NCBI GenBank assembly: GCA_964625745.1
Contig: CAZVCJ010000124.1
Coordinates: 1 to 12,158, forward strand
DNA from: CAZVCJ01 sp964625745
GTDB taxonomy: Bacteria > Chloroflexota > Anaerolineae > VGOG01
Direction: 5' to 3'
DNA length: 12,158 nt
This document shows positions 6,859 to 12,158 of this stretch, piece by piece (the stretch's first letter is position 1; each line of letters opens with the position of its first letter). The notes below the pieces were generated by a model, which saw only the letters and a list, made by a program, of their open reading frames with translations, made no database searches and had not been told where the DNA came from. A program made the position numbers and the translations under genes.

Positions 6859-6962
6859 CCCAACACCCCGGACAATAGGTGCTCTCGTACCAATGCCCCA
6901 GCACGTTGCCCAGGCAGACGAAGCCCAAAGCGAGGTTTTCCGCCAGGGGAACCGGTTGGTTG
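6850..6962 (-). pseudogene. AmmeMemoRadiSam-type radical SAM gene, internal fragment
   Basis: This stretch encodes PLAENLALGFVCLGNVLGHW followed by YESTYCPGC, a match to the family's GNVPGH-x-x-x-x-TYCPxCG stretch near the C-terminus. After CPGC (codon at 6865-6863) the frame goes into the promoter module and ends WVEL at 6848-6850. The radical SAM core with its CxxxCxxC motif is absent upstream, where a hairpin begins at 6977. The gene is therefore a remnant, once encoding an enzyme of unknown substrate usually co-occurring with AMMECR1 and Memo-like proteins. Confidence 0.6.
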
Positions 6963-6976
6963 CGTAAAGAAACGGA

Positions 6977-7008
6977 GGCCACGAAAGGCGCGAGACGCTT
7001 TCGTGGCC
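6977..7008 (-). terminator. Perfect 11-bp hairpin, possible terminator
   Basis: The arms 6977-6987 (GGCCACGAAAG) and 6998-7008 (CTTTCGTGGCC) pair perfectly over a 10-nt loop. On the minus strand it is followed by TCCGTTTCTTT, a broken T tract, so it may end transcription from the DUF11 gene or be a bidirectional barrier. Confidence 0.5.
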
Positions 7009-7224
7009 TTTCGCATGTTGAGTGATTCAAAGCCAGGTGGGTGTGTTTCATTATCGGTTGACGAAGCCGCACCGGCCTGGAAGAGCCGGCGCTGGACAGC
7101 CTTTCTAAACGAGGAAAGTCACCCAGCACCGCCTGTTCACGGCGGTGCGCCATACTGCGAATATCTTCCAACCCATTTGAAACGCACCCAAGTCAGGTTA
7201 GCGGCGTCAGGTAGAGGTAGCCCC
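7009..7224. other. Intergenic stretch without recognised gene
   Basis: Apart from the hairpin at 7126-7148, I see no supported gene on either strand. Open frames here lack ribosome sites and protein-like content. The remnant radical SAM reading cannot be followed above about 6965. Confidence 0.5.
7126..7148 (-). terminator. 8-bp GC-rich hairpin downstream of the DUF11 gene
   Basis: GCACCGCC (7126-7133) and GGCGGTGC (7141-7148) pair perfectly around a 7-nt loop, 77 nt after the stop at 7225. On the minus strand the following sequence, TGGGTGACTTTCC, has only a short T run, so termination is uncertain. Confidence 0.4.
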
Positions 7225-10200
7225 TCAACGACAGACCTCTAGCGAGACATCGTCCACGTACATGGCCATGGCACAATCCACCCCATCGTTGAAGACGCCG
7301 AAGTACAGCCAGATCGTGCGGCCAGCATAGTGTGTCAGGTCGTACTCTTTGCACATCCAGACCCGTGCGTTGGAACTCTGCCAGTCCAGAGTCTCCAGGT
7401 AGTTGCCATACTCATCCAGGATCAAGACGAACTGAGCATCGGCGGCGAGCAACATCGTGCGAGGATCACCTGGCAGGGGAAGTCCCCCTCGCAGAGGATG
7501 TTCATCTCCATCTCCACACCCACCCCCCGGCCCAGGATCAGTGGGATACTTGCAGAACCGCAGACGCGCCGACGCGACGCAGGGAGGAATGGTTACCATT
7601 TGCCACCCCGAGGAATAGCTGTAGGTATTGTCATTCCAGTCCGCGATGCCCACCCGCACGGAGCGACTTCCAGAATGGGCCTGGTCGGTGGAGTAACCCG
7701 CCGGATAGTCGGTATCGGGGAACCACCAAGCCTCATCTGTCTCGAAGCCGCCATTGATCACCAAATCTTCACAAGGCAGCGGAGGCGTCCCGGTCGGCGT
7801 AGGTGTGGGTTGGCAGGGCGAAGGCGTCTGGGTCGGCGTAGGCGTAGGCGTCTGGGTTGGTGTGGGCGTCCGAGTTGATGTGGGCGTCTGGGTTGGTGTG
7901 GGCGTCCGAGTTGATGTGGGCGTCCGAGTTGATGTGGGCGTCGAAGTCGGCGCAGGTGTGCAGAGGGGTTCCTTGATGATCAGTGGGCAGTAAACGAGGT
8001 AGTGGACGGATGTGGCCGTTGGGTCATCGTCGGCCGCCGTATCCGGATCGTCCGTCGGCTCTGCTGGCAGTTCGTTGCTCGTTACCACTCCCTGGTTGCT
8101 GACCTGGGTGACGCCGTACGGCAGCGGGTCGGCGACGATGACGCGGAAGCTAATGTCCACACTGCCCCCAGCAAGGATGGTGCCGATGTTCACCGTGACG
8201 GGCGGTATGCCCGCGTTGCCACTCATCACCGTACCCAGGCTGGTCTGGACGGAGCCCACCACCAACGTTGTATTGCTGTCAGGAACGTCGCTGAAGATCA
8301 CCCCCGTGGCCGCGCCGTTGCCACTGTTGACGATTGCGACCTGATACAGCAACGTGTCGCCGGGAGAAGGTGCACCACTACCGTCGGCGTCAATGTAGAG
8401 CACATCGGTCTTAAAGGCCTCCAGCACGGGGACAGCACTGACCGCCGTCTGGGTCCGGTCGTCATCGGGCAGCATCGCCGGATCACCTGTCAGCTCTGCT
8501 GGCAGTTCGTTGCTCGTTACCACCCCCTGGTTGCTGACCTGGGTGACGCCGNNNNNNNNNNNNNNNNNNNNNNNNNNNNNNNNNNNNNNNNNNNNNNNNN
8601 NNNNNNNNNNNNNNNNNNNNNNNNNNNNNNNNNNNNNNNNNNNNNNNNNNNTGCTGGCAGTTCGTTGCTCGTTACCACCCCCTGGTTGCTGACCTGGGTG
8701 ACGCCGAGCGGCAGCGGGTCGGCGATGATGACGCGGAAGCTAATGTCCACACTACCCCCGGCAGGGATGGCGCCGATGGCCACCGTGACGGGCGGCATGC
8801 CCGCGTTGCCACTCGCCACTGTCCCCTGGCTGGTCTGGACGGAACCCACCACCAACGTTGTGTTGCTGTCAGGAACGTCGCTGAAGGTCACCCCCGTGGC
8901 CGCGCCGTTGCCACTGTTGACGATAGTGACCACATACAGCAGGGTGTCCCCCGCAGAGGGTGCGCCATTGCCGTCGGCGTCAATGAAGAGCACATCGGCC
9001 TTAAAGGCTCCTAACACGGGGATTGCACTGACCGCCGTCTGGGTCTGGTCGTCATCAGGCAGCATCGCCGGATCATCTGTCAGCTCTGCTGGCAGTTCGT
9101 TGCTCGTCACCACCCCCTGGTTGCTGACCTGGGTGACGCCGGGCGGCAGCGGGTCGGCGATGATGACGCGGAAGCTAATGTCCACACTGCCCCCAGCAAG
9201 GATGGTGCCGATGTAGACCTCGACGGTGGCATCGCCAGCCACGTTTCCTTCCACGACCCCTCCCTGGCTCGTTTGCACCGAGCCAACCACCAGGGCAGTA
9301 CTCGGATCAGGAATGTCATTGAAGGTCACACCCGTGGCCGCCGCATTGCCGCTGTTGACGATGGTGACCTGATACAACAGGGTGTCACCGGGGGAGGGGG
9401 CGCCGTTGAAGTCGGCGTCGGTGAAGAGCACATCGGTCTTGAAAGCTTCCAGCACAGGGGCAGCAGTGACCACCGTCTTGGTCTCGTCGTCAGGCACTGT
9501 ATCCGGATCGTCCGTCAGCTCTGCTGGCAACTCGTTGCTCGTCACCACCCCCTGGTTGCTCACCTGGGTGACGCCGGGCGGCAGCGGGTCGGCAATGGTC
9601 ACCCGAAAGCTGATGTCCACACTGCCCCCAGCAAGGATGGTGCCGACGTAGACCTCGACGGCAGTATCGCCAGCCACGTTTCCTTCCACGACCCCTCCCT
9701 GGCTCGTTTGCACCGAGCCGACCACCAGGGTCGTGTAGATGTCGGGGACGTCACTGAAGATCACACCCGTGGCCGCGCCGTTTCCACTGTTGACTATGGT
9801 GACCACATACAGCAGCGTGTCGCCGGGGGAGGGCACGCCGTCGAAGTCGGCGTCGGTGAAGAGCGTGTCTCGCTTCTGGGCTGCGAGACTGGGCTCAGGC
9901 ACAATCGTGACGCCTTCGATGTCCTCATTGTTGCCTGAATCGGGATCGGGCACATCGCTCTCGGCACGAACAGTATTTGAAATCGTACCGCTGGCATCGC
10001 TGGCGACGGTAACGATCATGTCGAAGGTTGCCAAACCACCAGCCCGGATAGCGCCCAATTCGCACACCACCACACCGGGCGTCACTTCGCTGCACCCATC
10101 TGTATCGCTGACGAAGGTTAGCTCAGCCGGCAGCGTATCGGTCACCACCACACCTACGGCATCCGATGGGCCAGCATTGGTGATGATGAACGTGTAGATG

Positions 10201-12158
10201 ACCTGACTATCTGGCACCACGACCGACTCTACCGCCGACTTGCTGATGCTGAGATCGGCCAGCCGCCCAACCGTTACCGGTTCCTCAGCAGTGTCGTTGT
10301 CGGGATTGGGGTCTGGTGTGTCAGTGAAGGCCGTGGCAGTATTGGTCAGCACTGTGCCGTCGGCAAGACCAGCATCCACCACGCCCACCACCGTGATGGT
10401 GACAATTTCATTAACAGCCACGTCACCCACCTGACATATTGTCCCTACACATTCGGCAGGGCCACTGCCACTGCGCTCTACCGTGGCACTGTCCAAACTC
10501 ACACCCGCCGGCAACGTGTCCTTCACGTCCACCGACTGGGCAACGGATGGGCCAGTGTTGCTGACCACAATGGTATAGGTGATCTGCTCACCTGCCGCCA
10601 CCGTGATTGGCCCAGTTTTGGACAAACTCAGATCAGCAGCGCCAATGATGCTGGTGTCCGCATCGTCGGTGTTGTTGAGCAAATTGGTATCGGGAGTGTC
10701 GGAGTCCACCTCAGAGCGGAACTCGAGACTGGTCCCGGGCTCGACGGCAGGGTCAGCAGTGATAGAGAAGGTGACGACGATGGAGGCCCCGGCAGCGAGG
10801 TCCGTGGTCGTGTAGGACACAGTGCCATCACCATTGTCTACCCAGCCAGGTGGCAGACTGGCCACCGTCACGCTCGGCGGCAAGGTGGTGGTAATCACTA
10901 CGTTCTGGGCATCCGACGGACCGTTGTTGGTGACGGTGTGGGTAATGATGATCGTATCACCCGCATTCACCGTCGGCGTCGAGTCAATGCCCAGTACCAG
11001 GTCTGCACTGAGGCCTATGGAAGTGGTTTCGGCGTCGGAGTTGTTGGCTGAGTTGGCATCGGTGGTATCACTGGTGACGAAGGCAGTGTTCGTGATGGTG
11101 CCAGTGGCGCCAGAACTGACGATGGCACTGAGGTCTATCGTCACAGAGCCACTCGCCGGCACAATTCCCACGGTGCAAGTCATCACCCCACTGGCAATGA
11201 TGCAGCTCCCCTGGCTGGCCGACGCCGTGGCATCGCTCAAATCGGTTGGCAAGGTATCGGTCACTACCACATTCTGGGCGTCCGACGGACCAGTGTTGGA
11301 GACCACGATTTGGTAACTGACGTTGCTTCCAGCCGTGGCGATGGCTGGGCCGGACTTTAGAATGCCAAGATCAGCCTCTTCGTTGACGGTGGTGACCTCG
11401 TTGGCCTCGTTGTTGGCGGGGTTGCTGTCTGGGTTGGAGGCCGAGACGCGGGCCAAGTTAGTGATGTCGTTGATCTGGTCACTGTCCACCGTTACCACGA
11501 TGGTCACGGCAGCAGTGGCATTCACGGCAAGGTCACCGAGGTCACAAGTGACACCGCTCTCACAGAGGCCCTGGGTGCTAGTAGTGCTGACAAAGATCAC
11601 GCCATTGGGCAGCACATCCACGACCTCAGCGTTGGAGGCGGGCGCTGGCCCGTTGTTGGTGATGACCAGGGTGTACGTGAGGGTCTGGCCGGCAATCACC
11701 GGGTCGGGTGAGTCGCTCTTGGCGATGGTCAGGTCGGTTGGATTGAGAGGCGACTGGTTAGCTATCGTGGTTTCGGTGTCACTGTTGTTCGTATCGTCCG
11801 GATCCACTGTGTCACTGCTGACAAAGGCAGTGTTGGTGATGGTGGTCGGGTCACTGACGCCCTCGTCCACCCGCACCTCGATGAAGGCAGAACGGGTCTC
11901 GCCAGCAGACACCGTGCCCAGCGTGCAGGTGATGACACCGCCACTCTCAGCACAGAAGGCAGAAGCTCCCACAAAGATGGTGTCCGCCGGCACACTATCC
12001 GTGATGACGACGTTCACCGCATCCGACGGACCGGTGTTGGTGATGGTAAGCTGGTACAACAGTACCTCGCCCGCAATCACCGGGTCTGTCAAATCGGCCT
12101 TGGCGATAGCGAGGTCGGCGCTGGTGGTGACATTGGTGGTCTCAGTGGCAATGTTGTC
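7225..12158 (-). CDS. DUF11 repeat surface protein, N-terminus outside the window
   Basis: This long exported-type protein is probably a cell-surface stalk or adhesin. The frame is open at the window end (12158) and stops at 7225. It appears to break at the N gap, but merging the 55-bp identical contig ends gives one frame of 1592 residues. In that numbering, residues ~14-750 are six divergent DUF11 domains, each opening ADL-x-I-x-KS, with NTGPSDA and a closing D-P-x-x-NN. Residues ~751-1333 are four near-identical ~145-residue units (VLEAFKTDVLF, PSPGDTLLY, GGSVDISFRV). YLVYCPLIIKE follows at ~1335, then a Thr/Pro linker (~1350-1405), and a jelly-roll-like domain (~1408-1592) with NGGFE, HSGSRSVRVG, FGVFNDG and YVDDVSLEVC. 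No signal peptide can be assessed because the start is missing, and no catalytic residues are seen. DUF11 domains are common in large secreted bacterial proteins. The binding partner is unknown. Confidence 0.85.
7850..7939 (-). repeat. Five 18-bp tandem repeats coding the Thr/Pro linker
   Basis: Units start at 7850, 7868, 7886, 7904 and 7922, in two alternating versions (with GTCTGGG or GTCCGAG at the start on the plus strand). They encode hexapeptides TPTPTQ and TPTSTR. Copies of the same version are identical, so copy number may vary by slippage. The wider linker spans about 7790-7955. Confidence 0.8.
8497..8551. repeat. 55-bp contig-end overlap, left copy
   Basis: All 55 bases are identical to 8652-8706. 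It encodes GVTQVSNQGVVTSNELPA on the minus strand in both copies. Probably one genomic sequence assembled twice. Confidence 0.85.
8552..8651. other. Scaffold gap (100 N) in the repeat array
   Basis: Exactly 100 N, a conventional placeholder length. The 55 nt on each side are identical, so the two contigs end in the same repeat sequence. As drawn, the gap shifts the frame; the gene itself need not be broken. Confidence 0.95.
8652..8706. repeat. 55-bp contig-end overlap, right copy
   Basis: This is the exact partner of 8497-8551, starting at the first base after the gap. Confidence 0.85.

Larger units (their letters stand above)
6200..6862. mobile_element. Inserted segment splitting the radical SAM gene
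   Basis: Left of 6199 the reading is GELLIRRRG; right of 6862 it is GNVLGHWYESTYCPGC. Put together, these are adjacent parts of one AmmeMemoRadiSam C-terminal domain. The ~660 bp between them hold the promoter module and two small genes. I see no transposase, no convincing terminal inverted repeats and only weak G-rich similarity at the two junctions, so the mechanism is open. Confidence 0.5.
8008..9905 (-). repeat. Four tandem ~435-438-bp repeats in the DUF11 gene
   Basis: Unit starts (VLEAFK or equivalent) are near 9890, at 9455, 9017 and 8427. Spacings are about 435 and 438 bp, then 590 bp across the gap, which becomes 435 after removing the gap and one 55-bp flank. Long DNA blocks are the same in all units, such as the segment coding for VTQVSNQGVVTSNELPA, so these copies are recent or kept alike by gene conversion. 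The six upstream DUF11 units are far more diverged. Confidence 0.8.

Noticed and set aside
7111..7150. GAGGAAAGTC followed by a hairpin, as in RNase P RNA
   Set aside because: Only the ten-base core matches. The following conserved bases and the closing 3' region are absent, and only ~220 bp are free of genes.
6763..7242. Plus-strand open frame of 159 codons
   Set aside because: It overlaps the promoter module, the radical SAM remnant and both hairpins. Its composition is Arg/Pro/Ser-rich and not protein-like, and it has no ribosome site. I considered an IS200/IS605 remnant but found no TnpB motif.
7850..7939. Regular 18-bp repeats considered as a CRISPR array
   Set aside because: The units are contiguous without spacers and encode Thr/Pro hexapeptides in frame.
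8002..9216. Long plus-strand open frame across the N gap
   Set aside because: It is antisense to the DUF11 repeats, repeats with the same period, passes through the N run and has no ribosome site. It is a shadow of the minus-strand gene.

Overview
The window is a piece of a bacterial genome that looks like a Chloroflexota scaffold. It has moderately high GC and very long secreted modular proteins with Thr/Pro linkers. A W/Y-x-PL-V/I-x-K motif next to those linkers occurs three times, which I recall as common in Chloroflexota exoproteins. All convincing genes read on the minus strand. A 100-N scaffold gap lies inside the rightmost gene, so this is draft, probably metagenomic, sequence.

Right to left, in the direction of transcription. 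(1) 12158-7225: a DUF11-type repeat surface protein whose N-terminus lies beyond the window. It has six divergent DUF11 units, four near-identical ~145-residue units, a PLIIK motif, a Thr/Pro linker and a jelly-roll-like C-terminal domain. The N gap is flanked by identical 55-bp contig ends. Merging them restores one reading frame and the normal repeat length. (2) 7224-6863: about 360 bp with two strong hairpins and a remnant of a radical SAM gene of the AmmeMemoRadiSam type. (3) 6862-6200: a roughly 660-bp segment that splits this remnant. It starts with a consensus promoter and carries two small genes resembling toxin-antitoxin accessory or antitoxin proteins. (4) 6198-6077: the other part of the same radical SAM gene. 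(5) 6076-6013: a second copy of the same 64-bp promoter module, which drives (6) 5931-332: a secreted protein of about 1850 residues. It carries a TIM-barrel-like domain between two halves of an FN3 domain, an Ig-like domain, a CBM9-like domain, a parallel beta-helix, an alpha-helical barrel-like region with a helical-repeat tail, and a Thr/Pro linker. Its last ~60 codons appear to be in the -1 frame. (7) 312-1: the 5' part of a class I methyltransferase gene, broken by a 133-bp miniature inverted-repeat element with a 6-bp target duplication.

The most interesting signals are structural. They are the miniature element, whose removal restores the methyltransferase frame; a 64-bp promoter module found twice, each copy beginning directly at a fragment of one broken radical SAM gene; and a frame change at the end of the giant gene over a sequence that fits the slippery pattern X XXY YYZ. 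The two large proteins are probably exported and act at the cell surface in adhesion or carbohydrate binding. That is inferred from domain types, and no enzyme activity is demonstrated.
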